A stretch of DNA of 35,709 nt from Betaproteobacteria bacterium (GTDB taxonomy: Bacteria > Pseudomonadota > Gammaproteobacteria > Burkholderiales > Thiobacillaceae), in assembly GCA_020061585.1 (NCBI GenBank), contig JAGUXX010000086.1:1-35709 (forward strand), given 5' to 3'. Below, one piece after another: positions 24,567 through 32,724 of this stretch (the stretch's first letter is position 1; each line of letters opens with the position of its first letter). Both the position numbers and the translations under genes were made by a program. The notes beneath the pieces were generated by a model. The model made no database searches. It was not told where the DNA came from and saw nothing but the letters and a program-made list of their open reading frames with translations.

Positions 24567-26111
24567 ATGACGATCGCCGAAAAGCCCATACTCCTGCTCA
24601 TCCTCGATGGCTTCGGCTGCCGCATCGCCGACGCCGACAATGCCATCACCCGCGCCGCCAAGCCGAATTTCGATCGGCTCTGGCATGACCATCCGCATAC
24701 CTTGATCCAGGCCTCGGAAGCGGCGGTCGGCCTGCCGGCGGGGCAGATGGGCAATTCGGAAGTCGGGCACCTGAACATCGGCGCCGGGCGCGTGGTTTAT
24801 CAGGAATACACGCGCATCGACCGGGCCATCTACAACGGTCACTTTTCCAGCAATCTGGCGCTCAACCAAGTCATCGACAAGCTCGAAGCCAATGGCGGCG
24901 CGTTGCATATTTTCGGTCTGTTGTCGGATGGCGGTGTGCATAGCCATGAAAACCACATCCACGCGATGCTGGATCTGGCTATGCGGCGCGGTCTCAAGAA
25001 GGTCTATGTGCACGCGTTTCTGGATGGCCGCGATACGCCGCCGAGAAGCGCGGAAGCCTATATACGCTGCCTGCAGGACAAGATGGATGGCTTGCGCTGC
25101 GGTCGCATCGCCAGCATCGTCGGACGCTATTACGCGATGGATCGCGACAAGCGCTGGGACCGGGTCAAGGTGGCTTTCGATCTGCTGACGCTGGGGCGCG
25201 CCGAGTATCAGGCGCCGAGCGCTGGTCTGGCGCTGGAAATGGCTTATGCGCGCGGCGAGAACGATGAATTCGTCAAGCCCACCGCAATCGTCGAGCCGGG
25301 CGCGGCGCCGGTACGCATGCAGGATGGCGATGCGGTGGTGTTCATGAATTTCCGCTCCGACCGGGCGCGCGAGATCACCAAGGCATTCATCACCCCAGGC
25401 TTCAACGAGTTCGAGCGTGAATATGTGCCGCAATTGTCCAATTACTGCACGCTGACCGGCTACAGCGAGGAATTCGACGTGCCCGTGGCGTTTCCGCCGG
25501 ATAGCGTGCGCAACGGTTTCGGTGAATACATCGCCAATCTCGGTCTGCGCCAGTTGCGCATCGCCGAGACGGAAAAATATCCGCATGTGACTTATTTCTT
25601 CAACGGCGGCGAGGAAACCGTCTATCCCGGCGAGGATCGGATCATGGTGCAGTCGCCAAAAGTGGCGACCTACGATCTCATGCCGGAAATGAATGCCTAC
25701 GAGTTGACCGACAAGCTCATTGAAGCCATCGAGCTGCGCAAATACGATGCCATCATCTGCAACTATGCCAACTGCGACATGGTCGGCCATACCGGCATCA
25801 TGGAAGCCGCGATTCAGGCCGTTGAAGCCGTGGACAGCTGTCTTGGGCGGGTGGTTGCCGCGATGCGGGCCATCGGCGGCGAAGTGCTGATCACCGCCGA
25901 TCACGGCAACGCGGAAACCATGCGCGATCCGATGACCAATCAGGCGCACACCGCCCACACCACCAATCTGGTGCCGTTCGTGTATGTCGGACGACCGGCT
26001 CGCATGGAACATAGCGGCGCCCTGGAAGACATCGCGCCGACCATGCTCAAGCTGATGGGCTTGCCGCAGCCGATGGAGATGACGGGGCATCCCCTCGTCG
26101 ATTTCGAATAA
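24567..26111 (+). CDS. gpmI: 2,3-bisphosphoglycerate-independent phosphoglycerate mutase
   Basis: 514 residues, the standard iPGM length. Interconverts 3- and 2-phosphoglycerate in glycolysis using two Mn2+ ions. Seen: ILLLILDGFGCR (metal Asp14), the phosphoserine motif GQMGNSEVGHLNIGAGRVVYQ (Ser64), LLSDGGVHSHENH, FLDGRDTPPRSA, FMNFRSDRAREIT, NYANCDMVGHTG and ITADHGNAE. First gene of the gpmI-envC-ctpA unit, as in many proteobacteria. TAAAAT at 24555-24560 sits so near the ATG that, if it is the -10 box, the mRNA would be leaderless; no Shine-Dalgarno is visible. Glycolytic partner of the PPi-PFK encoded elsewhere in the window. Confidence 0.98.
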   Translation: MTIAEKPILLLILDGFGCRIADADNAITRAAKPNFDRLWHDHPHTLIQASEAAVGLPAGQMGNSEVGHLNIGAGRVVYQEYTRIDRAIYNGHFSSNLALNQVIDKLEANGGALHIFGLLSDGGVHSHENHIHAMLDLAMRRGLKKVYVHAFLDGRDTPPRSAEAYIRCLQDKMDGLRCGRIASIVGRYYAMDRDKRWDRVKVAFDLLTLGRAEYQAPSAGLALEMAYARGENDEFVKPTAIVEPGAAPVRMQDGDAVVFMNFRSDRAREITKAFITPGFNEFEREYVPQLSNYCTLTGYSEEFDVPVAFPPDSVRNGFGEYIANLGLRQLRIAETEKYPHVTYFFNGGEETVYPGEDRIMVQSPKVATYDLMPEMNAYELTDKLIEAIELRKYDAIICNYANCDMVGHTGIMEAAIQAVEAVDSCLGRVVAAMRAIGGEVLITADHGNAETMRDPMTNQAHTAHTTNLVPFVYVGRPARMEHSGALEDIAPTMLKLMGLPQPMEMTGHPLVDFE

Positions 26112-26115
26112 TCCA

Positions 26116-27318
26116 GTGCGCTTTCTCGTCGCCCTGGCATGTCTGTGCGTGGCGTTCGCGGCGCAGGCGACACCGGATCCGGGGCGGCAGGATGAACTGA
26201 AGGATCTGCGTGCGCGGATCAAGGCGCTACAGGAGGACCTGGAGCAGACCAACGAAGACAAATCCGAGGTGGCCGATGCGCTGAAGCACTCGGAACGGCG
26301 GATTTCCGATGTCAATCGTGGCCTGCGCAACCTTGAAATTCGTCAGCGCAAGCTGTCGCAGGCGCTGAAGCAATTGGCTGGGGATACCCAAGTTACCGAG
26401 GCCGAAATCGTCGCGCAGCAGCAACGCTTGGCCGAACTGCTGCGCGAACGTTATGCGCGGGGCGAAAGTGATGCGATGCGGCTGCTGCTCAACGGCCAGA
26501 ACCCCGGCGAAGTCGCGCGCAATATCGAGTACTACGGCTATATCGGCCGCGCGCGCGCCGAGTTGATCCGCCAGCACCGCGCCTCGCTGGCGCATCTGCG
26601 GGCGTTGCAAGACAAGACGCGCATCCAGAATGCTGATCTGCTGAAGATCAAGGAGGAACGGGTCATCCAGAAGAAGACGCTGGAAGCGGAAAAGATTGCG
26701 CGCCAGCAGGTTCTCTACAAGTTGTCATCGCAGCTTCGCCAGCAGCGCAAACAGATCGATACCTTGGTCCGCAATGAGCGGCGCTTGACCCAATTGATCG
26801 AACGGCTGGCCCGCCTGGCGGCCAGCAAGCCCAAGCCCAGGCCGCCCGCGCAGATCCAGCCCGAGGCGCCATCCAAGCCGGGCCGGATGGTCAAGACCGT
26901 CGCCGATGCCAGTCTGGCCGGCATCAGTTTTTCGCGCCTGAAAGGCAAGCTGGCGTTGCCGGTGGCTGGGGAGATCATCAATAAATTCGGCCAGCGGCGC
27001 GAAGATGGCGGACCGGCCTGGAAAGGCTTGTTCATCCGCGCGCGCCAGGGCAACGAAGTGCGTTCGGTGGGCAGCGGGGAAGTCGCTTTCGCGGATTGGT
27101 TGCGAGGCTTCGGCAACTTGTTGATCATCGACCACGGCGATGGCTACCTGAGCCTGTACAGCAATAATGAAAGCTTGTATAAGCAGCCAGGTGACCCGGT
27201 ACGAGCGGGGGATGTCGTGGCCAGCGTGGGATCGACCGGTGGTCAGAACGAACCCGGCCTGTACTTCGAATTACGTCGTCAAGGCAAGCCGTTCGACCCG
27301 CTGACCTGGGTCAGATAG
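26116..27318 (+). CDS. envC: Murein hydrolase activator EnvC (degenerate LytM domain)
   Basis: 400 residues from a GTG 4 nt after the gpmI stop. Signal peptide (VRFLVALACLCVAFAAQA), then a long coiled coil (about 25-240, heptad-rich LKDLRARIKALQEDLEQTNEDK and similar), a Pro/Lys linker, and a C-terminal LytM/M23 domain (about 275-400). The zinc-binding residues of active M23 enzymes are missing: SLYSNN where HxH-type enzymes have a His, and LYFELRR for LHFE. This is the EnvC pattern: a non-enzymatic activator of cell-division amidases AmiA/AmiB in the periplasm. gpmI-envC order is conserved in E. coli too. Confidence 0.95.
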   Translation: MRFLVALACLCVAFAAQATPDPGRQDELKDLRARIKALQEDLEQTNEDKSEVADALKHSERRISDVNRGLRNLEIRQRKLSQALKQLAGDTQVTEAEIVAQQQRLAELLRERYARGESDAMRLLLNGQNPGEVARNIEYYGYIGRARAELIRQHRASLAHLRALQDKTRIQNADLLKIKEERVIQKKTLEAEKIARQQVLYKLSSQLRQQRKQIDTLVRNERRLTQLIERLARLAASKPKPRPPAQIQPEAPSKPGRMVKTVADASLAGISFSRLKGKLALPVAGEIINKFGQRREDGGPAWKGLFIRARQGNEVRSVGSGEVAFADWLRGFGNLLIIDHGDGYLSLYSNNESLYKQPGDPVRAGDVVASVGSTGGQNEPGLYFELRRQGKPFDPLTWVR

Positions 27319-27423
27319 CGCTCCGGCCAGGTTTAGATTTTCTTGACGATGCGGGATATTCTCTCCAGCATCCCGAGTCAGACACCATTACGTAACTACC
27401 AATACGCAACCTCAAGAGGCAAC

Positions 27424-28824
27424 ATGTCAGGCAAGTTCAAACAAATCGGTCTGATCGGCGTCGGCATCATTCTGGGCGCCGCGCTGACCTTCAATTATCC
27501 CGCCATCGCCGATCGCGAAACAGCGTCGTTGCCGATCGAGGACTTGCGCGCCTTCAGCGAAATCTTCGGCAAGATCAAGAGCGACTATGTCGAGACGGTG
27601 GAAGACAAGAAACTGATCACCGAAGCCATCAATGGCATGCTATCCGGTCTTGATCCGCATTCTTCCTACCTCGATGACGAGGCCTTCAAGGAGCTGCAGG
27701 TCGGCACCCAGGGCGAATTCGGGGGGCTGGGCATTGAAGTCGGCATGGAAGATGGTTTCGTCAAAGTCGTGTCGCCGATCGAAGATACACCGGCGTTCAA
27801 GGCCGGCGTGAAGAGCGGCGATCTGGTCATCAAACTGGATGACACGCCGGTCAAAGGCATGACCTTGAACGATGCGGTCAAGAAAATGCGCGGCAAACCC
27901 GGCACCGACATCATCCTGACGATCGTTCGCAAGGGCGAGGCCAAGCCGCTGACGCTGACCTTGACCCGGGCGGTAATCAAGATCAAGAGTGTCAAATACA
28001 AGCTGATCGAACCGGACTTCGGCTATGTCCGGATCACCCAGTTCCAGGAGCATACCGGCGAGAATCTGGTCGGCGCCCTGAACGATCTGCAACTGCAGAA
28101 CAAGAAAACAGCCTTGAAAGGTCTGGTGCTCGATTTACGCAACGATCCGGGCGGCTTGCTGAATACCGCCGTATCGGTTTCCGGCGCCTTCCTGAAGCCG
28201 GGCGAACTGGTGGTTTATACCGATGGCCGCACCGAGGATGCCAAGATGCGCCTGACCAATTCGCGGGAAAATTATCTGCGTCCCGGCGAATCCGATTATC
28301 TGAAGAATCTGCCGGCCTGGACCAAGGCGGTACCGATGGTGGTGCTGGTCAATGGTGGTTCGGCGTCCGCGTCGGAAATTGTCGCCGGCGCGCTGCAGGA
28401 TCACAATCGCGCGGTGGTGCTCGGCACGCAGACTTTCGGCAAGGGCTCGGTGCAGACCATCCTGCCGCTCAACAACGGTACCGCCATCAAACTCACCACG
28501 GCGCGCTATTACACGCCGGGCGGACGCAGCATCCAGGCCAAGGGCATCACGCCGGACATCATCGTCGAAGATGCCACCATCTCGAATATCGACGGGTCCA
28601 GGATGGAAGTTCGCGAGGCGGACCTCGACAAGCATCTGAGCAACCATCAGGACGACGATCCGGCAATGGAAGCCAAGCCGAAGGATGACAAGAAACCTGC
28701 CGACAGCAAGAACGTCAAGCCGCCGCTCGAACCTGGCGAGATCGTCAGCAAGGCGGACTATCAGTTCAATCAGGCACTGACGCTGCTCAAGGGCCTGTCC
28801 TTGCTGCAAAGCCGCGGCAACTAG
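27424..28824 (+). CDS. ctpA: Carboxy-terminal processing peptidase (S41 family, PDZ domain)
   Basis: 466 residues from ATG 27424, preceded by AGAGG 5-6 nt upstream; an extension to 27343 adds an atypical polar N-terminus and is rejected. N-terminal membrane segment or signal (QIGLIGVGIILGAALTFNY), then LDPHSSYLD, a PDZ domain (about 95-180, FGGLGIEVGMEDGFVKVVSPIEDTPA), and the S41 protease domain with LVLDLRNDPGG, GGSASASEIVAGAL (nucleophile Ser in residues 313-317) and TFGKGSVQT (Lys340), the Ser-Lys dyad. A Lys/Asp/Pro-rich stretch near 410-440 precedes a helical end. Periplasmic protease; targets unknown. Third gene of the gpmI-envC unit. Confidence 0.96.
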   Translation: MSGKFKQIGLIGVGIILGAALTFNYPAIADRETASLPIEDLRAFSEIFGKIKSDYVETVEDKKLITEAINGMLSGLDPHSSYLDDEAFKELQVGTQGEFGGLGIEVGMEDGFVKVVSPIEDTPAFKAGVKSGDLVIKLDDTPVKGMTLNDAVKKMRGKPGTDIILTIVRKGEAKPLTLTLTRAVIKIKSVKYKLIEPDFGYVRITQFQEHTGENLVGALNDLQLQNKKTALKGLVLDLRNDPGGLLNTAVSVSGAFLKPGELVVYTDGRTEDAKMRLTNSRENYLRPGESDYLKNLPAWTKAVPMVVLVNGGSASASEIVAGALQDHNRAVVLGTQTFGKGSVQTILPLNNGTAIKLTTARYYTPGGRSIQAKGITPDIIVEDATISNIDGSRMEVREADLDKHLSNHQDDDPAMEAKPKDDKKPADSKNVKPPLEPGEIVSKADYQFNQALTLLKGLSLLQSRGN

Positions 28825-28835
28825 GCGCTCACGGT

Positions 28836-29231
28836 ATGTCGGCCGCTTGCGACATCCGGAAACGCCGCGAAATCGTTTTCCATCCTTTGCCGCCCGGACA
28901 AATCCGGCGCGCCCTGGATTTGCTCAACGCCTTGCCCGGCATCAAGGCGGATGAGCATGGCGAGGTCAGCTTGCAGATCGAATATTGCATCGATGTGTAT
29001 TGCCTGGAAGAGATCGAGACGCTGCTTTGGTCGAACGGTTTTCATCTGGAAGGCAGCTTGCTGATTCTGCTCAAACGTAATCTGGCTTATTACTGCGAAC
29101 GTGTGCAGCGCGAAAATCTCGACAAGCCGGAACCGCGTACCAAGAACTATCCGGCTCACATCGAAGCCTGGACCAAACGCCCGCATGGCGATCATGACGA
29201 AACCCCGGCCGAGTGGCGGCAATACAAGTAG
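28836..29231 (+). CDS. Hypothetical protein (131 aa) between ctpA and moeB
   Basis: Not recognised. Soluble alpha/beta composition: REIVFHPLPPGQIRRALDLLNALPGI, HGEVSLQIEYCIDVYCLEEIETLLWSNGFHLEG, SLLILLKRNLAYYCERVQRENLDKPE, then a polar tail rich in His, Pro and Trp (NYPAHIEAWTKRPHGDH). The first two-thirds have a beta-alpha-beta look similar to small ferredoxin-like (HMA-like) folds without the CxxC motif. Cys residues at about 5, 50, 55 and 87 are unpaired in sequence. No signal peptide. It begins 11 nt after ctpA and ends 24 nt before the E1-type gene, so it is part of that operon. Confidence 0.8.
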   Translation: MSAACDIRKRREIVFHPLPPGQIRRALDLLNALPGIKADEHGEVSLQIEYCIDVYCLEEIETLLWSNGFHLEGSLLILLKRNLAYYCERVQRENLDKPEPRTKNYPAHIEAWTKRPHGDHDETPAEWRQYK

Positions 29232-29255
29232 TTACGCCTAGGTCTGATCAAGCAC

Positions 29256-30008
29256 ATGGACGACAACCAGCTGTTGCGCTATTCGCGCCATATCCTGCTT
29301 GACCAGATCGGCATCGATGGTCAGCAAAAACTGCTTGCCGCGCAGGCGCTGATCATCGGCGCCGGCGGTCTGGGCAGCCCGGTGGCGCTGTATCTGGCTG
29401 TGGCCGGCGTCGGCCGGATCAGCCTGGCCGACGACGATGTCGTGGAACTGACCAATCTGCAACGCCAGATCGCGCATGACATGCATAGCCTGGGGATCAA
29501 CAAGGCCGAGTCGGCGGCACGCCGCATGCGCGACATGAATCCCGATGTGCGGGTCGATGCCGTGCGTCTGCGTCTGGCCGACGCGGCGCTGGATGCGGCG
29601 GTGGCGCGGGCGGATGTGGTGCTCGACTGCAGCGACAACTTCCCGACCCGACATGCGGTCAACCGCGCTTGCGTGCGGCACCGCAAACCGCTGGTGTCGG
29701 GGGCGGCGGTACGCTTCGATGGTCAGGTCGCCGTGTTCGATTTACGGGATGACGCGCAGCCGTGTTATGCCTGCCTGTTTCCAGAGCATGCACAGGATGC
29801 CGAAATGCGCTGCGCCGAGTTCGGCGTGTTCGCGCCGCTGGTCGGGGTGGTCGGCTCGATCCAGGCGGTGGAGGCGTTGAAATTGCTGATCGGCGCCGGG
29901 CAAAGCCTGTCCGGGCGGCTGCTGTTGCACGATGCATTGAGCGCCGACTGGCGAACCTTGCGACTGAAAAAAGATCCGGCTTGCGAGGTCTGTGGCCGGC
30001 GGGGCTGA
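29256..30008 (+). CDS. moeB: MoeB/ThiF/HesA-type adenylyltransferase (E1-like)
   Basis: 250 residues. Adenylates the C-terminal Gly of a ubiquitin-like sulfur carrier (MoaD, ThiS or similar). Seen: RYSRHILLDQIGIDGQQKL, nucleotide loop IIGAGGLGSPVALYLAVAGVG, DDDVVELTNLQRQ, DCSDNFPTRHAVNRAC, two zinc CxxC pairs (CYAC, CEVC) and the catalytic-Cys region EMRCAEFGVFAPLVGVVGSIQAVEALK. No rhodanese domain is fused. No moaD or thiS gene is adjacent, so Mo-cofactor, thiamine or another carrier partner cannot be decided; moaA and mobB elsewhere make a Mo role plausible. Stop codon ends at the first copy of a 15-bp repeat. Confidence 0.9.
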   Translation: MDDNQLLRYSRHILLDQIGIDGQQKLLAAQALIIGAGGLGSPVALYLAVAGVGRISLADDDVVELTNLQRQIAHDMHSLGINKAESAARRMRDMNPDVRVDAVRLRLADAALDAAVARADVVLDCSDNFPTRHAVNRACVRHRKPLVSGAAVRFDGQVAVFDLRDDAQPCYACLFPEHAQDAEMRCAEFGVFAPLVGVVGSIQAVEALKLLIGAGQSLSGRLLLHDALSADWRTLRLKKDPACEVCGRRG

Positions 30009-30022
30009 TTCAAGGTTCAGGG
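30008..30022. repeat. 15-bp direct repeat, copy 1
   Basis: ATTCAAGGTTCAGGG, followed by a further GTTCAGGG unit, lies between the convergent moeB and DUF4936-like genes. The same 15 bases recur at 31371-31385. The repeat supplies the last codons and stop of the DUF4936-like gene (I-P-E-P-stop). Confidence 0.75.
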
Positions 30023-30292
30023 TTCAGGGATGAAGCACTCTGTACAACGCTGACCCTCGATGAACATTTCGACATCGAACTCATCAACCGTCTGGCGCAG
30101 CAATTGTTCGAATTGCTCGGCATCGCCGACCTCGGCGTACACCTCCATCCACAACCCGGCCTGATGGCGTTTCTTCAGCAATTTCCCGGTGACGCCGGAG
30201 CGGCAGGCCAGGCGCGACATCATGCCGCGGATCACGGTTTCCGTTTCGCGATCGTCGCGGTTGACTCGATACCAGATGAAGTAGCTCGGCAA
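30017..30292 (-). CDS. DUF4936-like small protein
   Basis: 91 residues starting at TTG (30290-30292), one base after the ygfZ stop; no ATG or GTG fits upstream. Sequence PSYFIWYRVNRDD, then LACRSGVTGKLLKKRHQAGLWMEVYAEVGDAEQFEQLLRQTVDEF and ECFIPEP, resembles the DUF4936 family, a small ferredoxin-like-fold protein usually encoded beside ygfZ in betaproteobacteria (from memory, not checked). Cytosolic. Overlap-type spacing suggests translation coupled to ygfZ. Its final residues are encoded by the 15-bp repeat, which hints that the natural C-terminus was altered by repeat spread. Confidence 0.75.
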   Translation of the reverse strand: MPSYFIWYRVNRDDRETETVIRGMMSRLACRSGVTGKLLKKRHQAGLWMEVYAEVGDAEQFEQLLRQTVDEFDVEMFIEGQRCTECFIPEP

Positions 30293-30293
30293 A

Positions 30294-31319
30294 TCAACTG
30301 ACCGGGTAGGGCAGCGGTCGGAATGCCAATCGGGCGCCGTCGCGGGCTTTCAGTCGTACCTCGCCGGCCTCGACGCAACTGCTGTGCACCACGGCCAGCA
30401 CATCGTAGCCGCCGCCCGGCGCCGGCGCCGCGTTGGCGATATGGCCGGCGGACTGATCCGGCAGTTCACTGCTGTAGAGTTCCTCGCCCGGCAGCGCATC
30501 CGTATCGACATGCGCCAGAAACAAGCGGCGTTTCACCTTGCCTAGATATTGGCTGCGGGCGACGATTTCCTGGCCGGGGTAACAGCCTTTGTTGAAGCTG
30601 ACGCCGCCGAGGATCTCCATATTCGCCATCTGCGGCACGAAATGATCCTGGGTTTGCGGCAACACCATCGGGATGCCGGCTTGCACCATCAGCCAGTCCC
30701 AGGCCGGCGCGCCGACCGGCCGACAGTCGCCGGCCAATGCTTGCCACAAGTCGACGGCGGCTTCGGGGCGCACAAAAACATCGAACCGCTGCTCGCCCAG
30801 ACGCAGCACGAAGGTCTGTTCGCCGTGCGCCATGCTCATTAGTCCCTCCGGCAACGCGTAGCCCAGCGCCTGGGTCAGCGTCTCCGCCGCGGCCGGACCG
30901 TTGACGCCTAGCCGCAGCCATTCGCCGCCGGCATCGCGGGCTTTGACCTTGCTGCGCAGGATGAACATCGCCAGACGCTTCTGGATCGGTTCGCGCAGTG
31001 TCTCGGGCAGCATCACCAGTACGTCAGCGGCGCGTTTCATGACCAGAAAATTGGCCAGCATGCGGCCTTTGGCCGAGAGATAACCGGCGAATACCGCCGC
31101 ATTCTCGCTCAGGCCGCGCAGGTCGTTGGTGATCTGTCCATGCAGAAAGGTTTGCGCGTCTTCGCCGCTCAGACCGATCAGCCCATATTGCGACAAGTCG
31201 GCAAGCACTGTTTGGGTTGCGGCGGCGGTCAATTCGGCGGACACATCGCCAAAATCGGCCACGCAGCCTTCGGCCAACGTGGCGCCCTGGCTAGAGAGGA
31301 ATTCGGTCCAGAAAGTCAT
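30294..31319 (-). CDS. ygfZ: YgfZ, folate-binding Fe-S cluster protein
   Basis: 341 residues, usual size. GcvT-like fold that binds tetrahydrofolate and assists assembly or repair of certain Fe-S proteins, including MiaB in E. coli by published work. Seen: LSQYGLIGLSGEDAQTFLHGQITNDL, YLSAKGRMLANFLV, and the family signature KGCYPGQEIVARSQYLGKVKRRL with the conserved Cys. AGGA 7 nt before ATG 31319. Downstream gene is the DUF4936-like protein; upstream on the same strand is corC, with the second 15-bp repeat copy between. MiaB is encoded about 2.5 kb upstream on the same strand, a fitting neighbour. Confidence 0.95.
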   Translation of the reverse strand: MTFWTEFLSSQGATLAEGCVADFGDVSAELTAAATQTVLADLSQYGLIGLSGEDAQTFLHGQITNDLRGLSENAAVFAGYLSAKGRMLANFLVMKRAADVLVMLPETLREPIQKRLAMFILRSKVKARDAGGEWLRLGVNGPAAAETLTQALGYALPEGLMSMAHGEQTFVLRLGEQRFDVFVRPEAAVDLWQALAGDCRPVGAPAWDWLMVQAGIPMVLPQTQDHFVPQMANMEILGGVSFNKGCYPGQEIVARSQYLGKVKRRLFLAHVDTDALPGEELYSSELPDQSAGHIANAAPAPGGGYDVLAVVHSSCVEAGEVRLKARDGARLAFRPLPYPVS

Positions 31320-31370
31320 CGGTCATCCTAGGAAAAGCAAGCTTGAGGCAGATGCGCCCGCAAGCGAAAA

Positions 31371-31385
31371 ATTCAAGGTTCAGGG
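31371..31385. repeat. 15-bp direct repeat, copy 2
   Basis: ATTCAAGGTTCAGGG between corC and ygfZ, followed by GGTCAAGGTTCAAG, a continuing degenerate 7-base periodicity. Identical to 30008-30022; the two copies flank ygfZ and the DUF4936-like gene. Confidence 0.75.
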
Positions 31386-31404
31386 GTCAAGGTTCAAGCG
31401 CGCG

Positions 31405-32265
31405 TCAGCCCAACTGCAAACTGGTTTGCGGCAGGCGTTCGACGCGCAAGGTATGCAGACGGCGACTGTCGGCGCGCAGGACATGGAAACGGTAAGCGGC
31501 GATTTCCAGGCTCTCGCCGCGCTTCGGCACCCGGCCGAAGGCATGCGTGACCAGACCGCCAACGGTATCGAATTCTTCATCGGTAAAGTTCGCGCCCAAA
31601 GCCTGGTTGAGATCGCCGATTTCGGTCTGCGCCTTGACCCGCCAGACCGCTTCTCTCACATCGCCCGCATCCTCCGAGATGATGTTGTCCTCAGCCTCGT
31701 CATAGTCGTATTCGTCCTCGATATCGCCGACGATCTGTTCCAGCACATCCTCGATGGTGACCAGGCCGGCGACGCCACCGTATTCATCGACGACGATGGC
31801 GATGTGATTGCGCGAGGCGCGGAACTCCTTGAGCAGCACGTTGAGACGTTTCGATTCCGGTATGAAGATCGCCGGCCGCAACTGGTCGCGCAAGGCGAAG
31901 TCTGCTTCCGAGAAGGAACGCAACAGATCCTTGGCCAGCAGGATGCCGATGACGTTGTCGCGGTCGCCATCCACCGCCGGGAAGCGTGAATGCGCGGTCT
32001 CGATGACATAGGGCAGGATTTCGTCGCGCGGGTCATTGATGTCGACCACGTCCATCTGCGCGCGTGGAATCATGATTTCACGCACCTGCATCTCGGACAC
32101 CTGCATCACGCCTTCGATCATCGCCAGCGCGTCGGCATCGAGCAGATCGTTTTCATAGGCGGCGTGCAGGAGTTCCAGCAATTCTTCGCGATTGTCGGGC
32201 TCGCGTGACAGCCAGGAAGTCAGGCGTTCAAGAAAACTGGGTCGGGGTAAGGGCGAGTCATCCAT
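31405..32265 (-). CDS. corC: CorC/YbeX family CBS-domain protein
   Basis: 286 residues. Cytosolic form (no DUF21 membrane domain): LERLTSWLSREPDNREELLELLHAAYENDLLDADALAMIEGVMQ, then paired CBS domains (about 65-190; VREIMIPRAQM, VIGILLAKDLLR, VVDEYGGVAGLVTIEDVLEQIVGDIEDEYD), and a C-terminal transporter-associated domain (FDTVGGLVTHAFGRVPKRGE). In E. coli YbeX is linked to Mg/Co handling and ribosome maturation. Its ATG lies 3 nt after the ybeY stop, in the conserved phoH-ybeY-corC order. The lnt gene that often follows is not here; ygfZ does instead, after repeat copy 2. Confidence 0.95.
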   Translation of the reverse strand: MDDSPLPRPSFLERLTSWLSREPDNREELLELLHAAYENDLLDADALAMIEGVMQVSEMQVREIMIPRAQMDVVDINDPRDEILPYVIETAHSRFPAVDGDRDNVIGILLAKDLLRSFSEADFALRDQLRPAIFIPESKRLNVLLKEFRASRNHIAIVVDEYGGVAGLVTIEDVLEQIVGDIEDEYDYDEAEDNIISEDAGDVREAVWRVKAQTEIGDLNQALGANFTDEEFDTVGGLVTHAFGRVPKRGESLEIAAYRFHVLRADSRRLHTLRVERLPQTSLQLG

Positions 32266-32268
32266 GGG

Positions 32269-32724
32269 TCAAGTCGTTTCGGCATAAGGGTCGTCAAAAC
32301 CCAGCCTGCGCATGATAAAACTTTCGATGGCTTCCATGGCAGCCGCATCCGCGTCGGCTTCATGGTCATGACCTTGCAGATGCAGCATGCCGTGCAAGGT
32401 CAGGTGGGCATAGTGGGCGGCGATGGAAATATGCTGTTGCGCGGCTTCGCGCGCCACCACCGGCGCGCAGATCACGATATCGCCGGATAGCGGCGCGCCG
32501 TCCGCGGCGGCGCCGTAGGCGAAGGTCAGCACATTGGTGGCGTAGTCCTTGCCACGATATTCCCGGTTGAGCACGCGACCCTCGGCCTCGTCGACGACGC
32601 GCAGCGTCACCTCGGCATCCGCCATCAGCGCCGCCCTGGCCCAGCGCCGGAACTCGGCGCGACGCGGCAGATCCGTTGTTTTCAACGCGAACTGCAGGCT
32701 CAGATCAAGCCGCGGATCGGTCAT
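32269..32724 (-). CDS. ybeY: Endoribonuclease YbeY
   Basis: 151 residues from ATG 32724 (MTDPRLDL), which overlaps the end of phoH by 20 nt; an in-frame extension to 32784 lies wholly within phoH and is rejected. Zinc motif [12 protein letters not shown] (His111, His115, His121) and [27 protein letters not shown] are typical of YbeY, a single-strand endoribonuclease needed for 16S rRNA 3' processing and ribosome quality control. Cytosolic. Middle gene of phoH-ybeY-corC. Confidence 0.96.
   Translation of the reverse strand: MTDPRLDLSLQFALKTTDLPRRAEFRRWARAALMADAEVTLRVVDEAEGRVLNREYRGKDYATNVLTFAYGAAADGAPLSGDIVICAPVVAREAAQQHISIAAHYAHLTLHGMLHLQGHDHEADADAAAMEAIESFIMRRLGFDDPYAETT

Noticed and set aside
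24537-26330. A 597-codon minus-strand open frame opposite gpmI
   Set aside because: gpmI on the plus strand carries all iPGM motifs; the antisense frame has none.
26941-27318. Active M23 metallopeptidase
   Set aside because: The expected zinc ligands are replaced (SLYSNN, LYFELRR), so an EnvC-type activator is the better call.
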